Assembly (NCBI GenBank): GCA_026075535.2
Contig: AP026539.1
Location: 13,702,001-13,766,000 of the forward strand
Direction of reading: 5' to 3'
DNA from: Tricholoma matsutake
Lineage: Eukaryota; Basidiomycota; Agaricomycetes; Agaricales; Tricholomataceae
DNA: 64,000 nt
Shown: positions 11,896 to 22,792 of the stretch, piece by piece
How the letters are laid out: the number at the start of each line of letters is the position of its first letter
How positions within the stretch are numbered: the first letter of the stretch is position 1
Made by a program: the position numbers and the translations under genes
The notes under the pieces: model-generated
What the model saw: only the letters and a program-made list of their open reading frames with translations
Told to the model about the DNA's origin: nothing
Database searches by the model: none

Positions 11896-12985
11896 TACTG
11901 GGTATTGGTACTTCATGCTGTTTACCATGCAGCTTTGATTGTCCTAGCCTTCTTTGCAGTAGCAAGAAGTGGATCTGAAGATAATCCAGGCATATTCCTA
12001 GCTGTGCTCTTGCAAGCACTATGGAATTGTACTGCAACTAACAATAGACTGGTCCAGAAAGAGCCAGAGCCAAAGTCCAAGCCAAGAGTCCAAGACAGGT
12101 GTAGAACCTGTGTCCCCTGATATTCTGCTAAAGATTCACCAAATTTCAACACGCCGCAAGACATTGTTCAGGGGAATTAATCCAAAGCTTATAGCAACTC
12201 CTGACACACTCCTTTTCTGCTAGGCAGGTGGAAGTGTCAAGGGAGGCAGTAAATGTACTGGAAGCTCCTGACACCATTGAGTGAGAGAGGTCCTGAAGGC
12301 TCAGCAAACTGGGACTAAGCAGGACTTCACTAAATGCCAATGGACAAAAAGTCACAGCTGACAACCTCTTAGTGCACTATATAGTTGAAATCTCAGCTCA
12401 TCAATAGCCAAACCATGCAGAGGAGTCTCAGAAGTAGTAGCAAGCCCAAATGTAGCCAAAAGTCTCTGAGAATGTGGCACGCAATGCTTCTGACAGATTG
12501 TGTTGATGGTTGACACACATTAATGTTTGCTCAAATTAAAACTCAGTCAGCAAGACCTGCACATGCTTGAGGCCCTGTGTACACATGCAGCTATGTGCAC
12601 ACAGCCTTGCAGCTATTCGCACAGGGGCTTCAAAAACCAAACAACTACAAAACCAGTAACCCTTACCAATCATCTGCATTTTGGATTGGTAGCATAACAA
12701 AGGGGAGCAAGCTCCCCAATCATTTGGAATTTTTTTTGGTGGTCAAAATTGGCCATTTAACCAACTGGTGTACTATGAAAACAATGTGAATAACAGAATT
12801 GCAAACATTGTATACAAGGAAGTGGTGAATGGAGTTCTGTAGTAAAGGTGAGTAACCAAAACCATTTAGAAGAACTGAAAACTAAGAGAGGTATTAATAT
12901 AGATTTCAATTTAGAATTAGACTAAGATTTAGAGATAGATTTTGAAATGTACTTGGATTGAATAAAGGGATTGAAAAGTTTCATT
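11896..12985. other. No gene recognised
   Basis: The minus strand between 11920 and 12365 is open in short pieces (for example CYKLWINSPEQCLA) without a recognisable domain. At about 12715-12785 there is an inverted relative of 3715-3790. Confidence 0.4.
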
Positions 12986-12989
12986 TGAG

Positions 12990-13205
12990 AAGACTTGAGG
13001 GCAGGCTTTTAAAATAACAAGTCAGTAACAAGTAAATGCAAGTTTCTAATGAAGTCAATAACAATTCATAGTGAAGTTAGTAATGAGTCAATACAAGGTT
13101 TGTAATGAGGTCAATAACAGAAGTCCGTAATAATTTGTAATGAAGTTAGTAACAAGTCAATAAAAATTTGTAATGAAGTCAATAACAACTTATAATGAAA
13201 TCTTC
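12990..13205 (+). repeat. AT-rich tandem repeat, AATGAAGTYARTAACAAGTC unit
   Basis: About six imperfect units of 30-45 bases built on GTAATGAAGT.A(G/A)TAACAA.TCAATA. No coding potential. Confidence 0.75.
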
Positions 13206-13224
13206 AGTTAAACCATGAATTACT

Positions 13225-14140
13225 TTTCTGCATTAGAATAAAGAACCTACATGCTGCATATGCCAAATCATCTTGTTCTCTGATGCCTGTACCTATAATG
13301 AAAATGGTAAGGCCATAAAACAAATTTTCATGGTCACTTACATGGGATGTGGATGGTGTCATTGTGAAAGGACATTCACCAGCAGAGGTTCCCTCAGGAG
13401 CATAAGACTTGGTTAGGCAACAGATTTTGGGAGGTGCAGGCTAGAATATATAATTTACCAGGTAAAAATGGAAAATTGAGTTAGTACTTACTTTAGTAAC
13501 CTTTGTAGTGATCAGTTTTCGGATCTGCCCATTGTCCTTATGGTTTTTTGATTGAGAAGCATCCTCCATATTTTGCAGTGCTTGCTAAAAAGATAAAATT
13601 TATCACAATTCTGGGCATTGTAAAAAAATGTATGAGATGCATACCTTATTGATAAGAGGGTCCTCGTCACTACTTTCATCCTCCTCCACTACAGGTTCTC
13701 TCTGTGTCTGATGAAAAATTAACCTTAAACCCAAAAGGCAAAATTAACTAGTTTTAGCAACTTACAGAAAATTCTGGCAAGGTAGCCAAACCTCGAGTTT
13801 GGTATGGAGGAGGGGGGAGTGCAATCTTGTCAGAAAAGCAGATGAGTAGCCATCAAAATGAGGATTGAAACATGAGAAAAGAGTAAATGGCTTACATGTG
13901 TCATTTTTTCCCTGTGAATTACAGGTGATGCAATCTGTAGGGTCAGTAAGAATAAAGTGAGAGATAAAACAGAGGAAAAGTCACCAAGGCTTACATGGAC
14001 TGTGTTTTTATACCCTGCTTTTTTATTTATACTGGCATTCATAGCAAAAGTTTGCCCAAGAGCCTCAGCCAAACTTGCATGAAAAGGTGTAGAACTCTGG
14101 ACAGGAAGTATTCTGAGAGGTGCAAGAAAGCAGATGAAGG
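13225..14140 (-). CDS. Multi-exon hypothetical gene, 3' part
   Basis: On the minus strand at least six short exons are bounded by good donors (GTAAGT, GTAAGC, GTATGC) and AG acceptors. In order they encode a piece with HASLAEALGQTFAMNAS (ending near 13996), IASPVIHREKMTH, LPPPPYQTRGLATLPEFS, TQREPVVEEDESSDEDPLIN, a piece with NMEDASQSKNHKDNGQIRK, a piece with PAPPKICCLTKSYAPEGTSA, and VQASENKMIWHMQHVG before a stop near 13240. Frame is kept across the junctions, which supports real splicing. The protein is hydrophilic with an acidic patch. I do not recognise the family, and the 5' end is not resolved because RepB copy B begins at 14198. It could be the truncated end of a captured gene. Confidence 0.45.
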
Positions 14141-14197
14141 GGGGAAAGTTGGGGGAAAGAATGAATTTGTTGAAACATGTTCTGAAATTGTCCAGCA

Positions 14198-14831
14198 TTG
14201 CCTAGCGATGCCCATCAAATGTCCATCAACATTCATCCAAATCATTCACATGTCAAGCTGAGTTAGAATACCTTACTGATATCAATCCAATCCTTTCCAT
14301 CTTTTCCCATTCTGTCTTTCTTTCCCCCCCCATATTGTTGTCTGGGTCATTCCCCACTCTCTAGCTGTTCCCCTCTCTAGTTGTTCCTCCTTTCTGGTTG
14401 TTCCCCCTCTGTGGTTGTCCTCCCCTCTCTAGTTGCTCCCCCTCTCTGGTTGTTCCCCCTCTGTGGTTGTCCTCCCCTCTCTAGTTGTTCTCCCTTCTCT
14501 GGTTGTTCCCCCTTCTCTGGTTGTTCCCTCTTCTGTGGTGGTTCTCCCCTCTCTAGTTGCTCCCCCCTCTCTGGTTGCTCCCCCCTCTCTGGTTGTTCCT
14601 CCCTACATTCATACATTTATTTAGTGTACCTCTACATGTTTTACATGGCAATAAATCATTTTATTTGTAACCCACCCTGGAAATGGGATGTGTGGCTTGG
14701 GTTTCCATGAATGCCCTTGTGCTTCATGGCAGATGACTGGATGCTCCTGAACCTTGCATTGAGGATTGGGGAATGGGATTTTGGCACAGTTGGACCACCT
14801 CAGTGGGTATAGAGGTTTCATTGCTTCGGCC
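14198..14831 (+). repeat. Inverted dispersed repeat 'RepB', copy B
   Basis: Reverse complement of 5248-5926. The two copies lie about 8.3 kb apart in opposite orientation. It includes the minisatellite described next and the module also found at 11066-11176. The first bases (GCATTGCCTAGCGATGCCCA) are inside an open frame that also appears next to copy A, another sign that the frames here are repeat-derived. Confidence 0.8.
14351..14605 (+). repeat. Minisatellite, unit CTCTCTGGTTGTTCCCCC
   Basis: About fourteen imperfect 16-21-base units, the complement of the array at 5483-5772. The two arrays differ in unit order and number. Confidence 0.85.
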
Positions 14832-15398
14832 ATGTTACCAGGGTTCTTCCTTGTATGACCCCGCTGTGCCTTAACACCTTTCTCAATTTTTGATTGCTTG
14901 GGGAGTGGACTATTCAATAGTCTGTCATGTTATGTCCTTGGGTTACATGTTTCTCACCCCACCCACCCTGTATGTTGGTGCTGGCCCTGTCCAGCCTATC
15001 TATGTAATTATTATTCTTTGAATGAATAATTTCTCTAGCTTGTCTATGTAATGTTAATAAGTTGTTGAGGTGCTGTCTTCTTGTAATAGGTATATTGGCC
15101 ATGTCAGATTTCATGATTCTGTGTAGGAAAATGTGTGACTGTAGGGGGGGGGGGGGAGTTGCAGATCATGATATAATATCAGTCATTACTTAAAATGAAC
15201 AGGAAAAAGAGGTGTCAACTCCTAGATGTAGTAAGTGAGTCTTCTCAATAGTGAGTACAATTGGTAATTTGTATGACTTAGCAGTAAGCACCCAGGCTAT
15301 CCAGCCCATTCAAAATGCGGAGGCCGGGCCCTCAAAAGTTGACGAGTGCCCGAAACAAACAACAAAGGCGAAAGCAAAGTCAGTGGTTATTTGTATGG
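14832..15398. other. No gene recognised
   Basis: A run of 13 G residues lies near 15145. A plus-strand piece at about 15280-15385 (QPIQNAEAGPSKVDECPKQ) is open but without context. Confidence 0.35.
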
Positions 15399-15722
15399 TC
15401 ATACGTAGTACTTACCCTTTGATTTTCCTTTTTCTTCCCTTGTGAACCTCCGTGAGGATCCAGACTTCTTCACCTTTCTTCTGGCTGCACCATTTCTGTT
15501 CTCTGGCTTGTCCCCTCCATGACCATCTTTCATTTTTTTGCACTTGACTTTCCCCTTCCCACATTCAAAACATGCACCCTTCCCATTGACCTGTTCGTGA
15601 CATTGTTGCACAAGCCAGAAGCATTGTATGCAGGGAGTGGGCCTTACTGCCCCATGCACTGGTTGTCTCCATTGTTCCCTTTGCTCCTTTCGCTCCAACA
15701 ATCCATCTCCATCACTTTCCAT
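15399..15722 (-). CDS. Cysteine-rich (C6-like cluster) hypothetical ORF
   Basis: A minus-strand frame encodes a cysteine-rich core (PTPCIQCFWLVQQCHEQVN then GACFECGKGKVKCKKMKD) with about five cysteines in the style of fungal C6-type clusters, followed by a Lys/Arg-rich tail. After residue about 100 (KGKSKG) a GTAAGT donor occurs, so the last codons shown by the open frame are probably intronic. Such 'C-x2-C...C...C-x2-C...C' proteins are common hypothetical genes in Agaricomycetes; a DNA-binding role is inference. The start Met at 15722 is the first in frame and unproven. Confidence 0.4.
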   Translation of the reverse strand: MESDGDGLLERKEQREQWRQPVHGAVRPTPCIQCFWLVQQCHEQVNGKGACFECGKGKVKCKKMKDGHGGDKPENRNGAARRKVKKSGSSRRFTREEKGKSKGKYYV

Positions 15723-15944
15723 CCCCTCTGATTCCCCATCATTTTCTAAATCCTCACCAGAGCTCCCACTGCTGCTCTGAAGTCACCTGGTCCTGCCATT
15801 CCCACTTGGTCTTGCTGGAGTGGTTGGGATGGGTGGTGCCAATTGGTGTGCATCTGGGCATCGATGTTCTGGCTGGTGTGACCTGGATCCCGATGGCTCC
15901 GCTGGCGCCTCTGGTTTCCTTTGCCTGGTCTCCCCTTGATCTCC

Positions 15945-17203
15945 CACTCCCCTCCATTGTCCCGCTCCCTTCCCTTGTCCCACTCCCATTCCCATTCCCA
16001 TTCCTGCACCCCCACCTGCCACTCCTGCTCCTTGTGGTCCTGCTCCTGATCTTGAAGGACCAGTGGCCACTCCACCTCCTGCTCCCAATGCCAAAACCTC
16101 TGAGTTCCTGCATTCAGTCTGGAATATCAAGGGCCACTATGAGACTGCAATAGAGGACAATGAGGATGCAGTGTGGACATGCCACAATGGTGAAGATGTC
16201 CTGCAGATTCTTGTCGTAAGTATATTGCCATGAACTTCTAATTCATTTTTCAATCAATTGATGACCTATGTAGACTAATGATGAGATCCATGAATCATCT
16301 CAGTTGATGCCTCCTATGGGTTTTGTGAATCATTCTTCTCAAGCTAACTCTCATTCTCAAGCTGGTTCTCAATCTCGAGCTGGTTCTTGAGTTACTTCTC
16401 ATTCAACTTCTGTTCACTCAACCATGGCTACTTAATCTGAAACACCTGGGGACCCTGGTTTGAATTCCTTCAAGAAGGAACTTTTGATACAGCTTGGGGT
16501 TTCTCCTGACCTGTCTGATAGAAGTGATGGTAGTCTATGTCAAGCCTACAAAAAATATATGGCTTACCTTCAGGCATCCAAGACCTATGGAGAAATGATG
16601 TCCAACAAACCTTGGGTTGGTGACAAGCTTACAGGAGCAGATATCATTCAGCTTTTTGTTTCAAAATCTTTTTTTCACTCCCACTGCAAGAAATTTTCTT
16701 CGAAGGTATTGAACTATCCAGATGTGGTGGATTGGCTGGAGGGCGATCCAGGGGCACCTTCTGATGAGGATCTTTGGGGTGAAGAGAAAGCAAGTTATAT
16801 GTTCAAGGATTTGGAGACATTTCTGGATGAGCATGGGAGGAAAATGAAGAGAGGGAAACATGTCCAAGGTGACAAGGTTGAGGGTGGATCTAAAGGGACA
16901 GGTGACAAGAAGAAGAAAAAGCAAGTCAAGAATTAGATAGTTGATTTTATAGCTTCTGATAATTTGCTTGGATTTTGCAGAATTTATCTTATGGCTGATT
17001 TGATTCCTTATGTCTGGATGTGTGTCTTGGTCATGGTGACCATCTTCAAGCAGCTCCCAAATTGGAGCATTATATTTGGAGGACTTGTGTTGTTGCCCAC
17101 TGTTTCTGCACTGCCTAATGCTGGTCCTTTCCCTGATATTTCATTCAATGTCTTCAGCCAATCTATCCAAGAACATTTGGGTTCAGACATTACACTATCT
17201 CAA
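15945..17203 (+). pseudogene. KDZ-associated CxC5/CxC6 gene, 5' part (split by insertion)
   Basis: This is the first part of a gene that resumes at 22793. A Pro/Ala-rich exon leads into HSVWNIKGHYETAIEDNEDA and ends at 16215. A 58-base intron (GTAAGT...TAG, 16216-16273) follows. Next comes a conserved helical domain (SFKKELLIQLGVSPDLSD; LCQAYKKYMAYLQASKTYGE; LFVSKSFFHSHCKKFSSK), then a Lys-rich linker, then two hydrophobic segments (MCVLVMVTIF; IIFGGLVLLPTVSALP). The antisense copy in the inserted element keeps the same domains and the same intron position. In-frame stops near 16388 and 16434 show decay. The reading ends at DITLSQ, exactly at the insertion. What the protein does is unknown; the family travels with KDZ transposases. 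Confidence 0.72.
17193..17203 (+). repeat. Target-site duplication, left (CACTATCTCAA)
   Basis: Identical to 22782-22792; the two copies bracket the nested element and belong to the codons for TLSQ of the host gene. Confidence 0.85.
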
Positions 17204-17207
17204 TAAC

Positions 17208-17242
17208 TTACACTGCCCCATATGTTCCACATGGATCTGTGC
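17208..17242 (+). repeat. Left terminal inverted repeat of nested element
   Basis: TTACACTGCCCCATATGTTC and the following CACATGGATC match the reverse complement of about 22741-22775. The same start occurs at 26863. Confidence 0.75.
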
Positions 17243-17526
17243 AGACTGTGCAGAGTCTGTGTGGAATCCAACCATCTGGTGACCAAAATGGAAAATTACA
17301 CCCCCTTTGGCACGGACTGCGCCCCAGTCCACCCCAGTCTACATGGTGATGATACTCAACCTGGAAACCCAACAAAACCCACTAACAGGTCTCAAATGGT
17401 ATAACACAAGTTAGAGGAAGGGTGCAAGGTGGTACTAAATATCACTGCTGTTAGCCAAGAGCGGGGGAACAAAGTTCGAGGAGGTTCAACAAGATTCAAT
17501 GAAGTTCGAGCGTGTACAAAGTTCTG

Positions 17527-20500
17527 TGAAATTTGGTGCTGAACCATCTGTTGGAGCTGGATTACACCATTTGTGACACAGATAATCTGTTGTGCTATGA
17601 TTGATATAGTGGTATGAGTCCACTATCATTTGGCTGGTTTTTTGCCAGGTGTCCCAAGTGCCATTTGCAATGCTATGACAAAGAACATGGCAGGCTTTGT
17701 CAATACAGATATAAGATGGCCATGAATCCTCTGTGGGATAGATGGTTTCCAAAATATGCAGAATGTTCTCTTCAGATTCTGCCTTTGCAAACTTTGCCCA
17801 AGCAATTACAATCCCACATGGTGCACAAATTGTTTCAACACAATAGCACCTGCGGGGAGTGAAATAATTTGAATGTTGTATCTCTGGCATTTCCTCATCA
17901 TAACATTGGATATTTGGTGCTGGAGCTGGCTCCCATGGTAAGCTTTCACCAGGTCTCTGAATCATTCTCTGAAATCCTGACAACTTCTGGCGAGATGAAC
18001 TTGCATGGAATCTGTTCCAATCTGCCCAGTGTTGCTCACATGCTTGGATCCCACCAATCTTTGGATTGGAACACCCAACCACTCAGCATTTTGCTCCATA
18101 TTGGGTTTCATGCAAAGCACAAAATACACCACCTCATGCTTGCAAGTTCAGCAGTGCAATCCCTATATGCACAGCACTAAAAACTTTACATAAGCCACCA
18201 CATTCAAATGCCAGTACAGGGAACATACTGAAGGGCCAGTTACTATCCCATCAAGGAGAACTAATTGAACAAATGCCTTGTCAACCTCCATTTGGTCATC
18301 ACCACTAGCTGAGCTGCTCTCTGCTGCAGTGTTTGGGCTGGGTATGACATCTGCAGTTGCTGTATATTTGTGTGCATTCAGAACATGAATGCTCTCCAGC
18401 AACTCTGATGACTCCATTTGCTCCCAAAACCTCAAAAGCCTCCTTTGTAACCTCATCAATAGAAAGCCCAGCTTGAAGGATGAGATCAATATCTGATGCA
18501 GAGGCAATTGAACTCATTGATTCTTGAACGAATGCCTGCCAGACATGACATCCTGAATTGAACAAGCTGTTTCCTAAAGCTGTATAACCCATTCAAAACA
18601 GCTTGGGAAAATGATTGATCCACCCATAGCCCCCACCCAACTTTAAGGTATTTTGCAGAATTCAGATATAATCAACTGAATCTGTTTCCCCCCTCATTTT
18701 CAACCCCTCGCTCGTGATCAGCCATGTATTTTGTGTTGCACACATTGCATAGTCCTGTCAAAACAGGGACATTGTCATGTATAGTGGTGTCTTTGATCAA
18801 AGTGACATGTGGAATATCTTGAATAGGAGTGATTTGATGGAGGGAGCGTGACTTGCATGCCAGAGTCTGGCATTCCATAAGTGCTGGTTGGATTGATTTG
18901 TTGGAAATGGGTTGTAATTTGCCTTGATATTGTTCATTGGCATTGTAGGGGTGGAGATGTAAAAGCTTGGCCAAAGAGTCAAGTTTGAGACCCAATGCTA
19001 TGATTTCCTCCTCCTTGTCCATTCACCTCTTCACATTTTTCATTTTCAAGGGCCCAACCTTGTGACTATCAACCTGTTTTTTTAAGGCATGTGCAAGGGC
19101 TTTTATCCAGCCTGATGTTTGGGCATGGTGCTCCCCCTGACATTTAACATATTGCTTGCATGCAAATTCAAGAGATCAGGATTTTCTGTCAGGGAAAACA
19201 ATATGACCAGGGCGGAAGTGGCTGAATAATTTGAAAGGAATGTCTGGAAATGTGGATTCAACAGGGGAGGCCCAAGTAATAGGAAGCAGGGCAATTCCTA
19301 TCATATAAAGGAGGATTGGTGATGATAAAGCCAAGGTTATTCCTAAAAGTAGAGCTGATGATATTGCATGGACAATCTTGAAAACCTGGATACTAGTGCA
19401 AAAAATGACAAACTTGTACTTTGATTTCTTACTATCACTCTTTCCCTTCTTGTGAATTCTCTTTTCCTTCCCCTTCCCCCTCCCCTTCCCCATCTCCTTT
19501 TCCTGCTCCTGCTCCTTCCCTTTGTCCTTTCTCTTTTCCTGCACTTTTGCATTGTCCTTCCTTAAACCCTTTCCCTTTGTCCCCTTGCCCTTATCCTTAT
19601 AATCTCCATGACTTTCAACCTCCAAAGTTTTTCCATTCTGCAACCATGCTGCCAAGTCCATAAAAGTATAGGCTTCCTTCTTTATCCCCCACAAATCAAC
19701 ATCACAGAGTCGATCCTCATCCTCACTCAACCACGATACCATCTCATCATGTTTGGCCACCTTGGGAAAATAATGCTTGTAGTGAAAATGGAAAAATGAC
19801 TTTGACACAAATAATTCAATAATGTTGGTCTTTGTTGGTCATTGGATTGTCCAGGTCTTCACTTTCACCATTTCTTCATAGGTTTGGAATGCAGTAAGAA
19901 AAGCCTTGTATTTTTGATATGCAATTTGAAGAGAGACATCACCCATACTGGTCAATGAACTTGGTATTCTGAGAATAGTGATGAGCTGCTGTTTAAAAGG
20001 AAAAATAGAGGTTGAGGAAGAGGCTGGCAAGAGTGAACTGGAATTTGGAGTTGGAGCAAGATTTGGTGTCTGATCAGCCACCTAAAAGTGGAGACTCAAC
20101 AAATAAATTCCTATAAGAGCAATTAAAACTTACAATGAGAAGCTTCAAGGTAAATTGGTGGTTTAAAACTGCCCAATCAACCTCTCCATCTTCTTCAATA
20201 ACAGACTCATATCAACCTTGGACATTCCAAAGTTCATCCTCATATACAAATACATGCTGATTTTGCTCTAGACTTTGTCTTAAGACCAATTTAAAATTTA
20301 AAACTAAAACAACGTACTTTTGACTGGTGAGTATGAGTTTCCAAGCTTCTTGAGGATGGGTGTGAGATGGTTGGTGACCTCATGCTTGAGCACCATATAA
20401 GGCTTGGACTCATCGGGATTACCATGCATTGTATAAACATGGACCTTGCCTACAACCTTGCCCTGCCAGTCATCAACATCCATGTGGTCACCAAAATTAT

Positions 20501-22231
20501 AAACATTTCCAAGTGCATGGCCACATAAGATGCCACCTGTGGTAGGAGACACTCCATGTCAACCAGGAGGGCTGTGAGGAGGGCTTGCCATAGCAACATC
20601 TGACCTATTTTAAGTAAACCAATATATTAAATAAACAAGTATACCTACCATTTGCTGGCTGGTCATTGACTACATTGTTCCTGTCATCAGTCATTATAAT
20701 ATCTAATACATGGAGAGGTATACAATACAAATTAAAGATTGAAAACAAGTTACACTTACCTGGGTCAGCTGAAATATTGACAGCAGTGGTGGCCATAGTG
20801 TTGGTGGTGGTGTCATGTGAGGCAGTCAGGCCAACTGGTGGCAGTGGCAGTGGCCACGGTGGTGACAGTGGCAGTGGTGGTGGCAGTAGTGGTGGTGGTG
20901 GTAGTGGTGGTGGTGGTAGTGGTAGTGGTGGTAGTGGTGGTGGCAGTAGTGGCAGTGGCTGCAGTGCTGGGGACAGAAGTGGTGGGGGTGGCCTCATTGT
21001 CATTTGCCTTGTTGTTGTTGGCACCCTTGTTGTACTTGTTGTCCTTGTTGTTGTTGTTGCCATTGTTGCCTTTGTTGTTGTTGTTGTTGCCATTGGTCTC
21101 GTCATTGTCCTCATCATTGTCATTGTCGCCCTGGTTGTTGTCATTGTTGTTCTCCTCATCCTCATTGTCCTCGTTGTCCTTGTCACCCTGGTCGTCATTG
21201 TTGTTGTTCTCCTTGTTCTCCTTGTTCTCCTTGTTCTCCTTGTTCTCCTTGTTCTCCTTGTTCTCCTTGTTCTCCTTGTTCTCCTTGTTCTCCTTGTTCT
21301 CATCCTCATTGTCCTCATTGTCCTCATTGTCCTCCTCATTGTCCTCCTCATTGTCCTCCTCATCCTCATTGTCCTCCTCATCCTTGTTGCCCTCATTGTC
21401 CTTGTTGTCCTCATTGCCTGAGTTAGTGCCCTTCTTCTTCTTGTTGTCCTTCTTCTGTTTGTTGTCGTTCTTCTTGTTGTTCTCCTTGTCATCTGTGGTG
21501 GTGGTGGTGGTGGTGGTGGTCATTGTGGTGGTCTCGCTGGTGGGGTCATCCATCTCATTGCTGCCTCCAGTATTGTTGTCGCTTTTGTTGTCACTCCCAG
21601 CATTGTCCTCGTGGCATGGTTTGAGTGTGGACTTGTGGTGTTGCCTCAAGGTTGCCTGAGTGAAGGGAGGGGGGATGGTGGTGCCACCAGTCTTGGATTG
21701 CTTCAGGGGGGCAACAGCAATGCCACTGCATTCAAGCAGTGCTTCCATTCTAAATATAACATCATTAGTAAGATAAAAATAAAATAAAAACAAAAAAGGA
21801 CTGGAAAGAAAATGTAAAGCGAAAGAAAAGAGTAAAAAGAAAAAAAAAACCACTCATCTGGTGAGATGAGATGGCTCTCAGGCAGCTGCATTCTCAGTGG
21901 CTTGCATAGTGGAAGTTTTTCAACTACAAAGACTTCATGACCGACGGTAGGGGGAGGGCGATGATACATACTTTTTTTTGATTTTTTGGCCCTTCTTGGG
22001 CTTTGGTTACTCCCCTTCCCTCTTCTTCCCTTCCTCAACCCCCTTTTCTGTTGTGTTCTCATCCCATTTCTTCTTCTTCTTCTTGGCTTTTTTTAGCCTC
22101 ATTGTCAACTGTGGAGACAGCATGCTTATGGTTAGCATGGGTCGCCATAGCAGTGGAAGTGGGGGGCGAAGCGGCCCTCTTGAGGCCGCTATGAGTCTTG
22201 GAGGTCAAAGAGTGGGTGGAGGGCATGTTGG
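17527..22231 (-). pseudogene. KDZ-associated CxC5/CxC6 gene (antisense copy, truncated)
   Basis: Read on the minus strand, pieces line up with the split plus-strand gene. They are an N-terminal basic/low-complexity region (22231-20815), a short MDVDDWQGKVVGKVHVYTMH piece (about 20490), the ESVIEEDGEVDWAV exon with a conserved intron after it (about 20230-20085), the helical domain (20060-19650), a long Lys/Glu/Gly linker, two hydrophobic segments (about 19430-19260), the CxC5-type part (19020-18240), and the CxC6 part (about 18180-17530: ICAPCGIVIAWAKFAKAES, YICIDKACHVL, DSYHYINHST). Similarity to the plus-strand copy stops at GSAPNF near 17530, so the last 70 or so residues are missing. Frameshifts at about 19810-19840, 19170 and elsewhere make it a pseudogene. 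It is more diverged from the interrupted gene than a recent duplicate would be. Confidence 0.75.
20820..21530 (-). repeat. Low-complexity coding-type block (ENK, DNE and Thr runs)
   Basis: On the minus strand a single open frame (20813-21853) reads through a Thr run, an Asn/Lys/Asp-rich part, about eleven ENK triplets (a 9-base TTCTCCTTG-type unit on the plus strand, about 21200-21300), (D/E)-rich units and another Thr block from GGT triplets. All six frames are nearly open here because of the repeats, so the long frames on the plus strand have no meaning. Within the element it sits in the N-terminal region of the antisense gene, starting at MEALLECSGIAVAPLKQSK after an AG acceptor. Confidence 0.7.
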
Positions 22232-22422
22232 TGGCAAAAGTGTTGGGTTGTGGTACTGGGAGTGAGGGAGGACGTGGTGGGGATGTAGTGGGACAGTGGG
22301 AAGAATTGATGCCATGTCACCACAGTATTCCTATTGTTTCAATAATAGAATGTACCTAATAATAGACCTTATCTGATCAGCCTGGCTGACATGACATGTA
22401 GCATTGGTTGCAGTACCTTAAC

Positions 22423-22502
22423 AATGGCTGCTTGGTGTAATGGTTTTTCACATTGAAACTTTCCCACATCCTTATAAGATCACTGGTTTGAGCTCTGTTC
22501 AT
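22423..22502 (+). repeat. tRNA-derived SINE-like block
   Basis: TGGTGTAATGG (box-A-like) and CTGGTTTGAGCTCTG (box-B-like) lie 50 bases apart, as in a tRNA promoter. It sits near the right end of the nested element. Different in sequence from the RepA module. Confidence 0.4.
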
Positions 22503-22740
22503 TGCATTATTTTGCTAAGCTCAAATGGTCTTTTCACATGTATGCAGACTGTCCTTGCTGGTCCTTGCTGGTCCTTGCTGTCTGATCTCGGATGCAGATG
22601 GCAGAAATCTGTGGAATCTGAGTAAAAAATGTGGAATCCGAGCTAGTCCATGTGGATCCATGCAGACTGTCTGCCCCTGTTGCATAACTAACACTGTTCA
22701 TTAGATGGGTTGTAAATCTGTGCAGAGTCTGTGCAATTCT

Positions 22741-22775
22741 GCATGGATCCATGTGGAACATATGTGGCAGTGTAA
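22741..22775 (-). repeat. Right terminal inverted repeat of nested element
   Basis: GATCCATGTGGAACATATGT followed by GGCAGTGTAA, the inverted partner of 17208-17242. Confidence 0.75.
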
Positions 22776-22781
22776 ATACCT

Positions 22782-22792
22782 CACTATCTCAA
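22782..22792 (+). repeat. Target-site duplication, right (CACTATCTCAA)
   Basis: Second copy of the duplicated target; the host gene resumes directly after it. Confidence 0.85.

Larger units (their letters stand above)
17204..22781 (-). mobile_element. 5.6-kb KDZ-type element nested in the CxC gene
   Basis: CACTATCTCAA occurs on both sides (17193-17203 and 22782-22792), giving an 11-bp target duplication. Removing the element and one copy joins DITLSQ to VLVVLFTLTENTD in frame, so the insertion is certain. The element ends share about 30 bp in inverted orientation, starting TTACACTGCC.CATATGTTCC at 17208 and at 22775 on the other strand. The outermost 4-6 bases (TAAC / AGGTAT) do not match. 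Inside are an antisense CxC5/CxC6 pseudogene, a low-complexity block and a tRNA-like block. No transposase gene is seen, so mobilisation in trans by a KDZ transposase is inferred. Confidence 0.85.

Noticed and set aside
15783..16130. Minus-strand frames of 110-119 codons rich in Gly/Glu/Trp
   Set aside because: Antisense shadow of the Pro/Ala-rich exon of the plus-strand CxC gene, which has a conserved splice site and a paralogue.
20605..21660. Long open frames on both strands (up to 346 codons)
   Set aside because: They come from 3-, 6- and 9-base repeats that keep nearly all frames open; only the minus-strand reading has an exon-like context and it is low complexity.
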